DNA from: Planctomycetota bacterium
Lineage (GTDB): Bacteria > Planctomycetota > Planctomycetia > Pirellulales > Pirellulaceae
Length of the DNA stretch: 63,800 bases
Direction: 5' to 3'
Assembly (NCBI GenBank): GCA_029259935.1
Contig: JAJDEH010000448.1
Span: 1-63,800 of the forward strand
Shown one piece after another: positions 26,351-36,225 of this stretch. Positions within the stretch are counted from its first letter, which is position 1. Every line of letters begins with the position of its first letter. The notes beneath the pieces are model-generated. The model was given only the letters and a program-made list of their open reading frames with translations. It made no database searches and was not told the DNA's origin. The translations under genes were made by a program, and so were the position numbers.

Positions 26351-26541
26351 CGCCGACTCCTTCCAAAAATGGTGGGAAGGGCATTTGCCCAAGACCCAGG
26401 ACGCTGCCACCAATATCCAGTATCTAAGATCCCCCAGAGGGATGTCAAGCAAACGGCGGCGGGCATGCATCCAGGGGCGGCATCAACGACCCGAATCAGA
26501 AGGCACAAACCCATGAATGCAACGGAAATCTGGTCCGACGG

Positions 26542-29064
26542 TCATTCTGCTAGCGCGTCGCTCGGGACCATCAGCGTTCCCGGCGAGAGCGCGAAAGCTG
26601 CGGGACCGTTTAGAAAACGCATGGGGCCAATGGGGCACTTTGCCCGGTCAAGCGACCAGATCTTGCCTCGCTGCCTGGCCGGTATCGGGACGATCTGTAA
26701 ATGTCCGTTATCGACCAGCGTTGGCTGAATCTCGTTACCCACCGGGTCAAAAAACCGGGGCGGGCCGGCCGCTACATAGTTGGCATAGACGGCGAGTTGC
26801 TCCGTTCCCTTCGGAACGTAGAAGTACAAGCGCGGAGTGGGTGTGCCCTGGCTGTTTGACCAACCCGTCATCGTCAGTGGAATCTTGGCGGGGAGCGAAA
26901 GACGGAACGTACGCCGCTGCGCGACAATCTCGATCCGATAAAGTCCCGGCTTGGGCAATGTCAATTCTGGATTCGACCATGCGGTGCGCCAGGACTCGCC
27001 GGTCTCGACTGAGTGATCCGCCAGTTGATTACCGTTGGGATCGGTGACTAAAAGTCGGACCGGCAATTGCGCAGCAATTCTTGGTCGAAATACCTGCCCG
27101 TCATGATCGGCCTGAATATGAAATTCCAGCGAGTTGTTCAGCCACAACACCGGCGTGTAATCATCGCTGGAGGAGGGTGTCGTTTGCCGAGTCGCGAGTG
27201 TCAGCGGGCCTTTAAACCGGCGAGCGACAAACGCTTGCGGCTTCAATTCTTCGACCGCCGTCCGTACTCGTTTGCGTACTTGTTCGTCGGTAACGGCGCG
27301 AATCGATGACCACCCCGGCGCGGCTTTATCCCGCCAATCAAAGACCTCCGACAGCGTGGCGTCGCCCGCGATTCGTTCGTCGCGAGCCAACAGTTGCGAA
27401 TGTCGAAAGGCGTGGATCATGGTCGAGTCGTAAATGCTCCACAGGTAACGCATCAAACGATCGGCCGCCGCGCGGCGCTCGGCCGAGGCGCGTTTGGTTT
27501 GCAAATACTCGAAACGATGCCTCAAGTATTCAACGTAGCGGCCATAGTCGGCGACTCGCGCCGCGGCGTCTTTATCTTGACCGGCAAGCCGCCAAGCTTC
27601 GTCGACGTCGCGAAACGAAAGAGCCAGTTCGTGCGAGGTCAGATAGAAACCGAGCGACCAGCGCCGCAACATGCGCTCCATCGGCTCGGTGGCGACGCCG
27701 AAACAACCGTGCATCATTTCGGTGAACAGCCGGTCGGCGTCCGCGTCCGACTGCCAGGCGACGCGAGCGGCGATGTACCAGGCAGGGCCCATTGCGCCGG
27801 AACTGAATGTCGATTCGCACAGAAAGCTGTCGACGCCTCGCCGATGCCAGTCTCGCAGACGCGTCGGTCCGAACACGAGCGGATCGAAGGTTGGCAAATC
27901 GTGCGACCAGTCGGGAATCGACCAATAGTCGTAAACGCCCATGCGCGACACTTTCCGGCTCCAGGCGTCGAGCAATTGATCCGGCGTGAGCCCCGTTCGT
28001 TGAAAGGCGTACGGAATCACTTGCACGTAGACATTCGGCTCCAGCGGAATCGACGGAACAGCGGCATGCTTGTTATAGCCAAACAAACTAACGCGACCGT
28101 CGGGAAACTCTTTCCGCATGGCGCGGGCAACTTCATTCGCGACGTGAAACACACGATCGCTCACCGAACCGATCGCCAACGATTCGGGAGCCGTGCAGTG
28201 CCCGCCGCCATCCGCCGGGTCGACCGAAACCGCCCACGCCCGCGGATCTTCGGGAGCGCGCTTTCGAAGTTGTCGATAGATATCCAGCCGATCTTGTACG
28301 TACAGGGCGACCACCTCTGGATTACCCGCGCAGAACTTCGCGGTCAGCGACCACGGCACGCGTTTCCCGTCGATCATCGCCCGCCATTCGGGATGCTGCT
28401 CAAGTTGCTTGCGATGCTTCACATTGAACGCCTCGCCGCTGTGGCCCGACAGACGGAACTCGCCACCAAATCGATTCCGCCGCTGCCAATGCATCCAACG
28501 GGCTTCGAGTTGGCGATTTTGGTCCAAGGGCAGCGCACCGCCAAACCCGCCCGTACCAGAGAACAACCGCGAACGGAATTCGGGCTGAGCGGCCAGTGAT
28601 TCCTTCAGCCGAATATCATCGCGTCGAGGAACGATCGTCCATTTATCGGAAGGAGCATACCAACGGCAACCGAGCTGCTCTAAATAAAGATAGACCGCGT
28701 GGCACAGCGCCGTATCCGACCGGCCGACAATCCACAACCGATCCCCCTCGGGCCACAAGCAGCAAGCTTCCTGGCTCGGCAAGGGCAGCAAGTCCACGGC
28801 CTTCGCCGGTGCATCGTCGGCGCGTCGCAAGAGAATCCCAGCGTCAGTGGTGTCGTCGGTCGCGGAGAACTCGGTCCCGGTAACCCGTCCCAAGTAGAAA
28901 TGGAGATCCTCGACAGCAGCCTTCAGGTCCGGCCGCATCGTCTTGGGAACGCTGATCGCCTGCCGATAAAAGCGAGCCGGTTTGTCCGCCTGCACCTCGG
29001 CAGGTAACCGGTTGACGCAAAAAATCGTGAGCAGAAATACACCCGTGGTTACAAAAATCCGCAT
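26542..29064 (-). CDS. DUF4838 domain protein, exported
   Basis: 840 residues with signal peptide (MRIFVTTGVFLLTIFCVN) and a GGAG-type site. The N-terminal part (EDLHFYLGRVTGTEF, then LEQLGCRWYAPSDKW and TIVPRRDDIRL) is the alpha-glucuronidase-like domain found ahead of DUF4838. The body (CESTFSSGAMGPAWYIAARV, ARMEMHGCFGVATE-like stretch) continues as a (beta/alpha)8 module, and the C-terminus is beta-rich and probably carbohydrate-related. It is likely a glycoside-hydrolase-type polysaccharide enzyme, but the catalytic residues cannot be named from this sequence. It is probably transcribed ahead of the prenyltransferase-repeat gene. Confidence 0.82.
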   Translation of the reverse strand: MRIFVTTGVFLLTIFCVNRLPAEVQADKPARFYRQAISVPKTMRPDLKAAVEDLHFYLGRVTGTEFSATDDTTDAGILLRRADDAPAKAVDLLPLPSQEACCLWPEGDRLWIVGRSDTALCHAVYLYLEQLGCRWYAPSDKWTIVPRRDDIRLKESLAAQPEFRSRLFSGTGGFGGALPLDQNRQLEARWMHWQRRNRFGGEFRLSGHSGEAFNVKHRKQLEQHPEWRAMIDGKRVPWSLTAKFCAGNPEVVALYVQDRLDIYRQLRKRAPEDPRAWAVSVDPADGGGHCTAPESLAIGSVSDRVFHVANEVARAMRKEFPDGRVSLFGYNKHAAVPSIPLEPNVYVQVIPYAFQRTGLTPDQLLDAWSRKVSRMGVYDYWSIPDWSHDLPTFDPLVFGPTRLRDWHRRGVDSFLCESTFSSGAMGPAWYIAARVAWQSDADADRLFTEMMHGCFGVATEPMERMLRRWSLGFYLTSHELALSFRDVDEAWRLAGQDKDAAARVADYGRYVEYLRHRFEYLQTKRASAERRAAADRLMRYLWSIYDSTMIHAFRHSQLLARDERIAGDATLSEVFDWRDKAAPGWSSIRAVTDEQVRKRVRTAVEELKPQAFVARRFKGPLTLATRQTTPSSSDDYTPVLWLNNSLEFHIQADHDGQVFRPRIAAQLPVRLLVTDPNGNQLADHSVETGESWRTAWSNPELTLPKPGLYRIEIVAQRRTFRLSLPAKIPLTMTGWSNSQGTPTPRLYFYVPKGTEQLAVYANYVAAGPPRFFDPVGNEIQPTLVDNGHLQIVPIPARQRGKIWSLDRAKCPIGPMRFLNGPAAFALSPGTLMVPSDALAE

Positions 29065-29256
29065 CGATGGTCTCCAGCCGGCGGCTTGTTCTCTCCGTTG
29101 TCTACCTTAAACAAGAATTGTCGCCGCTGCCCGACTTGGCAAGCTCCTCGCACCAGAAATCAAAGGAAGATTTGAGTATCCGGACGTGAACTGCTACATT
29201 GAGCATCCTAACATGCCTCAATACCTACCTTCCTGAATTCATCCAAGGAGTTCCAC

Positions 29257-29838
29257 ATGCGTTCGATGCTCTACACCACGTTGGCCCTTGCCGTGCTGGC
29301 AAATTCGATCACCCTACGCGCCGAGGAGAAAAAAGCCGCAACGGCGAAGGGCGAGGCCAAAAAGACCGTGGTCATCGGCGCACAAGCCCCGGCATTCACC
29401 ATCAAGGACTCCCAAGGCAAGGCGATCGACCTGGCCAAGCTGACCGAGAAGGGCCCCGTGTTGGTTCGGCTGACATGCGGCTGTTCCGGTTGCGACAAGG
29501 AACTGGCCTACTTCCAATCGCTGCACAAGGAATACGAAGGCAAGGGCCTGACCAGTTTGGCCATCTTTCGCGAACCCGATGCCAAGGTCGAGGGCTACGT
29601 CAAGCAGAAGAAGCTGAAGATGCTCTATGCCGTCGACACCAAAGGCGAAAGCTGGAAGACCTTTCAGACCAAAACGATGCCCACCAACTTTCTAATTGAA
29701 AAGGGCGGCAAGATTCGCTCCATCGCCGCCGGTTGCGATCCCAGCGGGCTCTTGGCGAACAAGGTCTCGGAAAAAGTCGCCGAGTTGCTGAAGACCGAAA
29801 AGGTCGACGTTCAGCAGAAGGTCGCCGACAAGAAGTGA
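29257..29838 (+). CDS. exported thioredoxin-like (redoxin/AhpC-TSA) protein
   Basis: 193 residues, strong AAGGAG site, signal peptide LALAVLANSITLRA. The mature protein is a redoxin fold: VIGAQAPAFTIKDSQGKAI, LVRLTCGCSGCDKELAYFQ and TMPTNFLIEKGGKI with the cis-proline. The active region is CGCSGC rather than the usual CxxC, so it has three nearby cysteines, one of which may make it a metal- or thiol-relay variant. It is a single gene ending before a long palindrome. Confidence 0.85.
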   Translation: MRSMLYTTLALAVLANSITLRAEEKKAATAKGEAKKTVVIGAQAPAFTIKDSQGKAIDLAKLTEKGPVLVRLTCGCSGCDKELAYFQSLHKEYEGKGLTSLAIFREPDAKVEGYVKQKKLKMLYAVDTKGESWKTFQTKTMPTNFLIEKGGKIRSIAAGCDPSGLLANKVSEKVAELLKTEKVDVQQKVADKK

Positions 29839-29858
29839 TGCACACGGATGCGGCTTAA

Positions 29859-29884
29859 GCGATCTCCCGCGCGCGGGAGATCGC
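29859..29884. terminator. 26-bp perfect palindrome
   Basis: GCGATCTCCCGCG is followed directly by its exact complement (29859-29884). There is no loop and no T tract, but it lies between the convergent thioredoxin-like and aldolase genes, where it could end transcription from either side. Confidence 0.5.
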
Positions 29885-29906
29885 GGTCCGCGGAGTTCTT
29901 GAACGA

Positions 29907-31196
29907 TCAGCTTAGAAACGCCCGCTTGAGTTCGTCGATCTTTGCCTCCGGCATGACCGTCAACTCACCCAAGGGCTTGGCGTTGATAAGCGCTTCCGCC
30001 GTCGATTCAAATACTTCCAATCGGTCGAATACGTCCAAGATGCTTGTCCCGACCACCACCACGCCGTCGTTTTCCAGAATCGCGGTTGGTTTGGTCGGCG
30101 CAACGAGATCCGCGATCCGACCGTCCTGTTGAAACTGAACGCCGAATGGAACGCGTTCGACATCGCGCAAAAACAGGTAGCTTTCGGGAATTGTGCGGGC
30201 GTCGAACTTCGCATCCGTCAAGCTGAACGCCGTTGCGTTGACCGGATGCGCGAAGACGATCGCCTGAATCTCCGGATGACGCTCATAGATCGCCGCATGC
30301 GCCTGCGTGGCCCGACTGGGATGCTTGCCCGCCTCATGCCGTTGCCCGTGAATCAGTACGAAGTCTTCTATGTCCAGCGTTTCGCGGTCGCGTTGCGAGG
30401 GAGTAATGAGAAACGAGTCGCCGGCAACCCGCGCTGAAAAACTACCCTCGGTGCTGATCAGCAGCCGTTGCCGGCAAGCGCGATGAATGAACTCGCGAAG
30501 TTGACGACGTAATTCTCTTTCGGGCGCGGACGCCGCGGGCGGATCGAAGCTTGTCAAATCCACGCCACGATTTTGAGCCTGCGCGAGTTGCGATTCGTTG
30601 AGATAGCGAACCGTGCCCAGATGCTGGCTCTTGATGACCGTCTTCGCCGCGAACTCGAGCGCCTCGAATCTTTGGAAGGCTTGCGAAAGCGATTGGCCAC
30701 CAACGACGACTCCATGATTTTCAAGCAGCACGCAATCCGGACCCGCCAGAAATTGGTCGGCGATGTTCTGGCCCAATTGTTGGCTGCCCGGCAACGCGTA
30801 CGGCGCGAATCCCACCGGCCCGCAAACAAAGTGAGCCTGATGAAACAGTCGCGTATCGGGAACCTGATTACAAATGCTGAACGCAACCAAAGCGACCGGG
30901 TGCGCGTGAACGATCGCCCGCAGATCGGGCCGCTTGTCGTAGATCGCCTGGTGAAACGGAAGTTCGGAAGACGGCTTGTGAGGGCCCTCGACGGAACCGT
31001 CCGGATGCACGCAAACAATGTCGCGTCGCGTGAGGCTTCCTTTGTCGATGCGTGCCGGAGTAATCCAGATGTCGCCGTTCGTGGTGCGAATGGAAAGATT
31101 GCCACCGGACGTGGTCGTCATCCGATAGCGATAGATCCGCTGCATCGTCTGCATGATCTCGTCGCGCGGATGAATCAAGTCGGCATCGCGGTTCAT
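29907..31196 (-). CDS. double class II aldolase/adducin-domain protein
   Basis: 429 residues. It begins at an ATG overlapping the FBPase stop (ATGA). Residues 1-205 form a complete class II aldolase/adducin domain with SGGNLS, E78, HAH (H97, H99) and ENHG (H161), the zinc and catalytic ligands. Residues about 225-429 are a second copy of the same fold ([32 protein letters not shown]) in which the HxH is FAH and the third histidine is Asp, so its metal site looks lost. Members act as L-fuculose-type aldolases, epimerases or dehydratases. Coupling to FBPase suggests a sugar-phosphate role. Confidence 0.85.
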   Translation of the reverse strand: MNRDADLIHPRDEIMQTMQRIYRYRMTTTSGGNLSIRTTNGDIWITPARIDKGSLTRRDIVCVHPDGSVEGPHKPSSELPFHQAIYDKRPDLRAIVHAHPVALVAFSICNQVPDTRLFHQAHFVCGPVGFAPYALPGSQQLGQNIADQFLAGPDCVLLENHGVVVGGQSLSQAFQRFEALEFAAKTVIKSQHLGTVRYLNESQLAQAQNRGVDLTSFDPPAASAPERELRRQLREFIHRACRQRLLISTEGSFSARVAGDSFLITPSQRDRETLDIEDFVLIHGQRHEAGKHPSRATQAHAAIYERHPEIQAIVFAHPVNATAFSLTDAKFDARTIPESYLFLRDVERVPFGVQFQQDGRIADLVAPTKPTAILENDGVVVVGTSILDVFDRLEVFESTAEALINAKPLGELTVMPEAKIDELKRAFLS

Positions 31197-32224
31197 GCCG
31201 TGACGGCTCCCGAAGGAATAAACCTTTCAAAATCGGCCAATTCCATTCGGCTGCCGACGATCAAGGGCGTTCGTTGATGAATGCTGTCGGGCACGACGTC
31301 CAGCACGCGGCGCTGTCCGTCGATGGCGGTGCCGCCGGCTTGCTCGACAATAAACGCGATCGGGTTGGCTTCGTACAGTAGCCGCAGTTTACCTCCGGGA
31401 TTCTCACTCGTCGGCGGATAAAGAAACACTCCGCCCTTCATCAGCGTGCGATGCAAATCGGCAACCATCGAACCGATGTAACGGGACGAATATTTGTGGC
31501 CCAGCGTGCCGCCCCGCAGCCGTTCGATGTACTCGGCATAGCGTGGCGGGAAATCGTTCAGGTAGGCTTCGTTGACTGAATAGTACTTGCCTTGCTCGGG
31601 CATCCGAATGTTGGGATGGCTGAGGATGTAAGCTCCCACCGACGGGTCGAGCGTAAACCCATGCACGCCATTACCAACGCTGTAAACCAGAATGGTCGAC
31701 GACCCGTACACCACGTAACCGGCCGCGATCTGTTTACTGCCCGGTTGCAGCACCCACTGTTCGGGATCGTCCAGCCCCACGCCCTCGGGACGCCGCAAGA
31801 TGGAAAACGTCGTTCCCACGCTGACGTTCACGTCGATGTTGGAGGACCCGTCGAGCGGATCGAAAACCACCGCATAGGCCGCCTTCTCGGAACCTTTGTG
31901 AACCAGCATCGGTTTTTCATTTTCTTCCGACGCCAACACGCCGATGCTCTCGCGCACGCTCAGGCAGTGTGCGAGAACTTCGTTGGAATAGACATCCAGC
32001 TTCTGCTGCACCTCGCCCTGCACATTCACGTCGCCAACATCACCCAAAATATCTGACAAACCGGCGCGGCGAACTTTGGCCTGGATCAACTTCGTGGCCA
32101 TCGTGATACCCGACAACAGCCACGAAAATTCGCCCGAAGCACCGGGGAACCGGGTCTGCTCTTGAAGAATGTGCTGCTGAACCGTCGTGATAGCTGAAAC
32201 TCGAGCGGTTTGGGCGTCCGTCAT
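31193..32224 (-). CDS. fbp: fructose-1,6-bisphosphatase, class 1
   Basis: 343 residues. Signature [20 protein letters not shown] holds the metal-binding DPLDGS core, and the C-terminal [19 protein letters not shown] then [20 protein letters not shown] match class 1 FBPase throughout. It hydrolyses fructose 1,6-bisphosphate in gluconeogenesis or the Calvin/pentose cycles. Normal length. Its stop overlaps the start of the double aldolase gene by 4 bases, so the two are co-expressed. Confidence 0.96.
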   Translation of the reverse strand: MTDAQTARVSAITTVQQHILQEQTRFPGASGEFSWLLSGITMATKLIQAKVRRAGLSDILGDVGDVNVQGEVQQKLDVYSNEVLAHCLSVRESIGVLASEENEKPMLVHKGSEKAAYAVVFDPLDGSSNIDVNVSVGTTFSILRRPEGVGLDDPEQWVLQPGSKQIAAGYVVYGSSTILVYSVGNGVHGFTLDPSVGAYILSHPNIRMPEQGKYYSVNEAYLNDFPPRYAEYIERLRGGTLGHKYSSRYIGSMVADLHRTLMKGGVFLYPPTSENPGGKLRLLYEANPIAFIVEQAGGTAIDGQRRVLDVVPDSIHQRTPLIVGSRMELADFERFIPSGAVTA

Positions 32225-32449
32225 TTTTCACATGGGAAAGGAAGGCTTACGAAAAGACTCGAATACGACCACGAGTTCATTGATCGTATTCTGCCAACGC
32301 GATCCCAATGACGCCAGTAGGTTACTTTCGCCGCAAGTGACCTCCGACCCGAGCGCAGGACATATCTCGTTATCCGTGACAGATTCAATCGTAATCCGTG
32401 ACGGGCCGACCACGCTCCCAACGTCACGCGCGGCGAGCGAGAATTGCGG

Positions 32450-33175
32450 CTACTCTTTCAGCGGCAAGTTCATCGTAAGCGTGGCATGATGGCGAACTTC
32501 CTGGTAGGCCTTTCCCTCGAACTCACCGCTCTCGCCGGCCAAGACGACGTTGGTTCGCATGTTGTATTGCCCTTCCGCTTCCGGCTTGAAACTGGCCCGA
32601 CCCTTGTCGTCCGTCTTCAGCGTCTCGCGAAATCCCTTCGGGCCGCGAACAAAAACCGGCCGTCCGCTAGCCGGCTTGCCGTCCCAAATCACGGTCAAGT
32701 TCATGGCGTCGCCATGATCGTGCGGAGCGATGTCAAGTTTTTGCTCCTTGGCGTGACCCAACTCATGCAAATCTTCGTGCGCGCTCAGATCCAGATACTT
32801 TGCATAGTAGTGCAGCAGCACGTCCGTCTTTCCATAGCGATACACTCCCCACTTGCCATAGCTGTCAATGCTTCGAGGGGCGCTGCCGCTCAGCGTACCC
32901 GACAGCCAGCGGTTCTTTTTTTCCTTGGCCTCTTTCATTTCCAACTTCTCGGGCTTCGGACTTTCGACCGTGCGAATCCAAGTTGATCCGCGCTCGATAA
33001 AGGGATCGAGATAGTGTCCGTCGCCCGGGCGTGGCCCCTCTTCAAAATAAAGATTCGCGACCGGTTGCTCTCCCTTCTTTTGCTCCATCGCGATCCACAA
33101 ATAATGAGCCCAGGCATTCGACTGCAATACCAGCAAACACAACACGACGCTGACAAAGGTTTTCGTTTTCGACAC
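32450..33175 (-). CDS. exported DUF4198-like protein
   Basis: About 241 residues from GTG 33175, which has GAGGA 8 bases upstream and opens the signal peptide (SKTKTFVSVVLCLLVLQSNA); an ATG 96 bases further upstream gives no better signal. Cleavage after AWA would leave HYLWIAMEQ, an N-terminal histidine as in DUF4198/NikM-like metal proteins, and further His-rich stretches follow (DIAPHDHGDAMNL). The C-terminal GQYNMRTNVVLAG is a beta strand of the same family. A metal- or periplasmic-delivery role is inferred. It is probably single. Confidence 0.78.
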   Translation of the reverse strand: MSKTKTFVSVVLCLLVLQSNAWAHYLWIAMEQKKGEQPVANLYFEEGPRPGDGHYLDPFIERGSTWIRTVESPKPEKLEMKEAKEKKNRWLSGTLSGSAPRSIDSYGKWGVYRYGKTDVLLHYYAKYLDLSAHEDLHELGHAKEQKLDIAPHDHGDAMNLTVIWDGKPASGRPVFVRGPKGFRETLKTDDKGRASFKPEAEGQYNMRTNVVLAGESGEFEGKAYQEVRHHATLTMNLPLKE

Positions 33176-33322
33176 AGGGCAAATCCTCAAGCTTTGAAAA
33201 TGGAGGTTGATGGAATCTCCGAATCTTAACTCAGTCGAGGTGTCAAATCCAGCAAAAACAAGCTTGTGCAAAGATGTCGCGAACTCAAGCCGTCGAGCGG
33301 GTCACCGTTGATACGCCAATAC

Positions 33323-33352
33323 GAAAAGAGGCCCCGAAAAACCGGGGCCTCT
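33323..33352 (-). terminator. rho-independent terminator of the His-rich gene
   Basis: On the minus strand a 10-bp GC-rich stem (arms 33343-33352 and 33327-33336) around a 6-base loop is followed by TTTTC. It lies 27 bases after the stop of the gene at 33379. Confidence 0.82.
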
Positions 33353-33378
33353 TCGATATTCAAATCCGTTCTGGCTGA

Positions 33379-33951
33379 CTAGAAGCCGAAGCGGATCGAG
33401 AACTTGTCATTGCCGAATCGGATGACCTTGTGGCCGTGACCGTGGCCATGACCGGGGTGCACGATGACCGGCACGGGGTGATGTCCGTGATGCGGATCGA
33501 GCATCTCTTCCACGTCCTCCTGCAAGTGGTGCAACGTGTCTTCCATGCGAGCCATCAAGCGGGCAACGTGGCCGGTATGACCGTGAATATGTCCATGCGG
33601 ATGAATCTCGATATGATCGACGAGATCTTCCAGGTGATGGAACAAGGTATCCATCTTGTTGATGTCGCGCTCGATATGGTGCAAACTTCCGTGATGGTGA
33701 ACCAGTTCATGAATATGGGCAGCCCGGTAATACAAGTCACGCGCGTCGGACATCAAATGCCGATACTGCGACGTGTGACGGTAGTGCAGCCGAAATTCGT
33801 GCATCAGTACACGGGCCTGAGCTTGAAAGCTGACCGCCAACCGGTCGATGTGGCGCTGGGAAGCCGCATCCGCCGTCTGGCTGAAAGCGCCCATTCCGAT
33901 GAAAGTAACGGCGATAGCGGCAAACGTTTTGAGTGAGGATGAAATAGCCAT
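33379..33951 (-). CDS. exported His-rich helical protein
   Basis: 190 residues, signal peptide AAIAVTFIGMGAFSQTADA. The mature protein is mostly helical with frequent histidines (HELVHHHGSLHHIERD, HLEDLVDHIEIHPHGHIHGH) and ends in a His/Gly tail (HPGHGHGHGHK) followed by a short beta segment. Composition suggests divalent-metal binding. The family is not recognised. It resembles the other exported His-rich proteins of this window only in style. Confidence 0.72.
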   Translation of the reverse strand: MAISSSLKTFAAIAVTFIGMGAFSQTADAASQRHIDRLAVSFQAQARVLMHEFRLHYRHTSQYRHLMSDARDLYYRAAHIHELVHHHGSLHHIERDINKMDTLFHHLEDLVDHIEIHPHGHIHGHTGHVARLMARMEDTLHHLQEDVEEMLDPHHGHHPVPVIVHPGHGHGHGHKVIRFGNDKFSIRFGF

Positions 33952-34287
33952 GTTGATCGCTCCCGAAAGTGAATGTTTGTTTCCGGATTGCTATGAATGC
34001 AAGGTGGGTGCCAAAACTGCATTCACTCACAAAAACGGTCGCAAGTCGTTTGATATTAACGACTTGTGATTTCTTGCAAGGCCGAGACCGATCAGCCTGC
34101 TGGACTTCAAAACATCTTAAATCGGGATCGCCTGACGTCAAATTGACGACAGCCGCTGTCTGTTCAGGCAATAGCGAAACGGCGCACACCGCCTGCGATC
34201 GGCGTTGAGCGTGGGCCGGCGGCTGGGAGCGCTTGAACACGTGAAACCTCACTCTGCTACTTCTTCTACGGCCTTGGGGGCGATTTG

Positions 34288-36108
34288 TTACAAACACAAT
34301 TCAAGTTCCCGAAGTAGAACGTCATCAATTCGGCCATCCGGCATCCAGCCTCGAATCTCGTTATAGCGGCGGACGGCCGCGGCCAGTTGCTGCGGGGAAA
34401 GTTGTGCCTGCGGGTCGTCGGGAAGGGCGTGGCTGAGAAATCGTTTTGGAAGAGTATCTTCGCTCGGATTCCACCCCGCGCGGATGTTGAACAGCTTCTT
34501 GGCCGCCACGATGCGCTGGCTGGTTTGCCGCAGCTCGTCGGCGTCGGTGTCCCATCCGCTGACCAAGTTGAGCATCTCGGCGGCATCCGAAAAAAAGTCA
34601 TCGAACACGCCACGCAGGAATTTGCACAAGATAAGGGAGTCCATCAGCGCCGCCTTGTCTTCCGATTCGACCGCCAGGCGAGCCGCATCGGGCCTCAGGT
34701 TCCGGCGGTCCGCCTCTCGTGAAAAGTCGGCTTCATAAGCACCGCTACGATTGTGATCCGCTCCCCGGGCACCCACGGCAAAGCCGAGCGCCATCGTCTG
34801 CAATGCCCGCGGCTCGTAACCAGGAAGTTCCAACCCCTTGACTTGCGGTGCCCAATCGATCGAATTGTTTCCGATTTTCGCCGCCAAACGACGGCTTCCT
34901 TCGGCCAGATCGTTGCCGAGACCGTCGCGGTGGCCAATCAAATCCAATGCCTGCAAGAGCGCGCCGCCATCGCCAAACCGCAGCCACTTGGCATCCAGCA
35001 ATCCCTTTTCCGCGCATTCCATGGCGAAGGCGATCGTGCCGCCGGCGCTGATGGTATCAATGCCCAACTGGTCGCAGCGCTTGGAAGCGGCAAGCACGAC
35101 GTCGGGATCGGTGACTCCGCACAGCGAACCGAGCGCGAACAAATTCTCATATTCAATGCGCACGCCAGTGGAAGAGGATGCATCCGGATTGGCCTGATCG
35201 TCTGTCGTCAAGGAATAAATATGTTCGCAGCCGATCGTGCACGCCGCGCAACTGGCTTGCGTTTTCGAGCGGGTAACCGACAAAGCCTCCGGCGACAATT
35301 GTTCGGCTGCCGCAAAACTGCCTTCTTGAAAGTTGCGGGTTGGCAGACAATTCAAGCGATTGAACAACAGCAAATTCGCGGCCGTCCCCAGTTCTCGATA
35401 CTTGGCGGTCGCCGGGCCGAATGATTTTTGTGAGAGCGACTTTGCATAAGCGGCCAGCCCGCCGGGGTCGGCCCAAGTACAGCGCCGACTGCCGCGCAGC
35501 ACGATCGCCTTGATGTTCTTCGCGCCCAGCACCGCGCCACTACCGCCGCGACCCGCGTGACGGCCGTCGTGAGAGATCGTCGCATAGCGCACTTGCCGTT
35601 CACCCGCCGGCCCAATCACGGCGAACTTCCAATCTCCAGGAAACTTGACGCGCAGCCGCTGCTGAGCTTCGTCGCAGGTTGTTCCCCACAGATCGCCGGC
35701 CGGTTCCAGGCGAACCTGCCCATCATCGATGACCAGCAGTGACGGCTCGGCGGCGCGACCGGTCACCAGAATCGCATCCGAGCCGGTTTTTTTACCCGAG
35801 ATGGCAAAGCCGCTGCTGGCGAGCGAATCGTTGAACCGTTCGGTCAGCGGACTCTTGCTGACCACGGCAAACTTGGCGGACGTTGTCAGCGGACTACCGA
35901 CGAGCGGACTGAACACAAAAGCAAGCGGAGCTTCGGCCGATCTCGCGTCGGCTTGGGCCGCCTGTTCGGTCAACATGAGATAGGCACCCAATCCGCTGCC
36001 GCCGAGGAATCGACGGAACACTTCCGGCGCAAGTGGAACAAACTCGCCACGACCGGCTGTCGCATCAACTCGCAAGTATTGGCCGTGGAAGCCGGACGGA
36101 GTGGTCAC
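34288..36108 (-). CDS. aldehyde:ferredoxin oxidoreductase family (tungsten/molybdenum) protein
   Basis: 606 residues. The start is GTG, 3 bases after the stop of a tiny upstream ORF, so initiation may be by coupling. Family landmarks: N-terminal PLAPEVFRRFLGGSGLGAYL; the glycine-rich GRHAGRGGSGAVLGAKNIKA; the iron-sulfur ligands CAACTIGC plus a later Cys in LILCKFLRG; and the pterin-site region GLELPGYEPRALQTMALGFA followed by RGADHNRSGAY. It would oxidise an aldehyde or reduce an acid using ferredoxin and a bis-pterin metal cofactor. No ferredoxin or cofactor-synthesis gene is adjacent. Substrate unknown. Confidence 0.93.
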   Translation of the reverse strand: MTTPSGFHGQYLRVDATAGRGEFVPLAPEVFRRFLGGSGLGAYLMLTEQAAQADARSAEAPLAFVFSPLVGSPLTTSAKFAVVSKSPLTERFNDSLASSGFAISGKKTGSDAILVTGRAAEPSLLVIDDGQVRLEPAGDLWGTTCDEAQQRLRVKFPGDWKFAVIGPAGERQVRYATISHDGRHAGRGGSGAVLGAKNIKAIVLRGSRRCTWADPGGLAAYAKSLSQKSFGPATAKYRELGTAANLLLFNRLNCLPTRNFQEGSFAAAEQLSPEALSVTRSKTQASCAACTIGCEHIYSLTTDDQANPDASSSTGVRIEYENLFALGSLCGVTDPDVVLAASKRCDQLGIDTISAGGTIAFAMECAEKGLLDAKWLRFGDGGALLQALDLIGHRDGLGNDLAEGSRRLAAKIGNNSIDWAPQVKGLELPGYEPRALQTMALGFAVGARGADHNRSGAYEADFSREADRRNLRPDAARLAVESEDKAALMDSLILCKFLRGVFDDFFSDAAEMLNLVSGWDTDADELRQTSQRIVAAKKLFNIRAGWNPSEDTLPKRFLSHALPDDPQAQLSPQQLAAAVRRYNEIRGWMPDGRIDDVLLRELELCL

Positions 36109-36111
36109 AAC

Positions 36112-36225
36112 TCAACAAGCTCGCATTGAGAGATAAGGTGAAAAAGACCACGCGCCCACCAAGCGGCGCAGCCGCGCGATTGTAACATACGCCTTGCCGC
36201 ACAATTTGCCTTGGTTTCGCTTCAT
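36112..36225 (-). CDS. possible 37-residue leader ORF upstream of the AOR gene
   Basis: An ATG preceded by AAGGGAG opens a 37-codon frame (MKRNQGKLCGKAYVTIAR as its first part) ending 3 bases before the GTG of the oxidoreductase gene, whose own ribosome site is poor. The peptide is Arg/Lys-rich and unlike known families. It may be a leader that couples translation of the enzyme, or a chance frame. Confidence 0.4.
   Translation of the reverse strand: MKRNQGKLCGKAYVTIARLRRLVGAWSFSPYLSMRAC

Noticed and set aside
27394..28599. 401-codon open frame on the plus strand
   Set aside because: Opposite the DUF4838 gene; Arg/Pro-rich and without recognisable domains.
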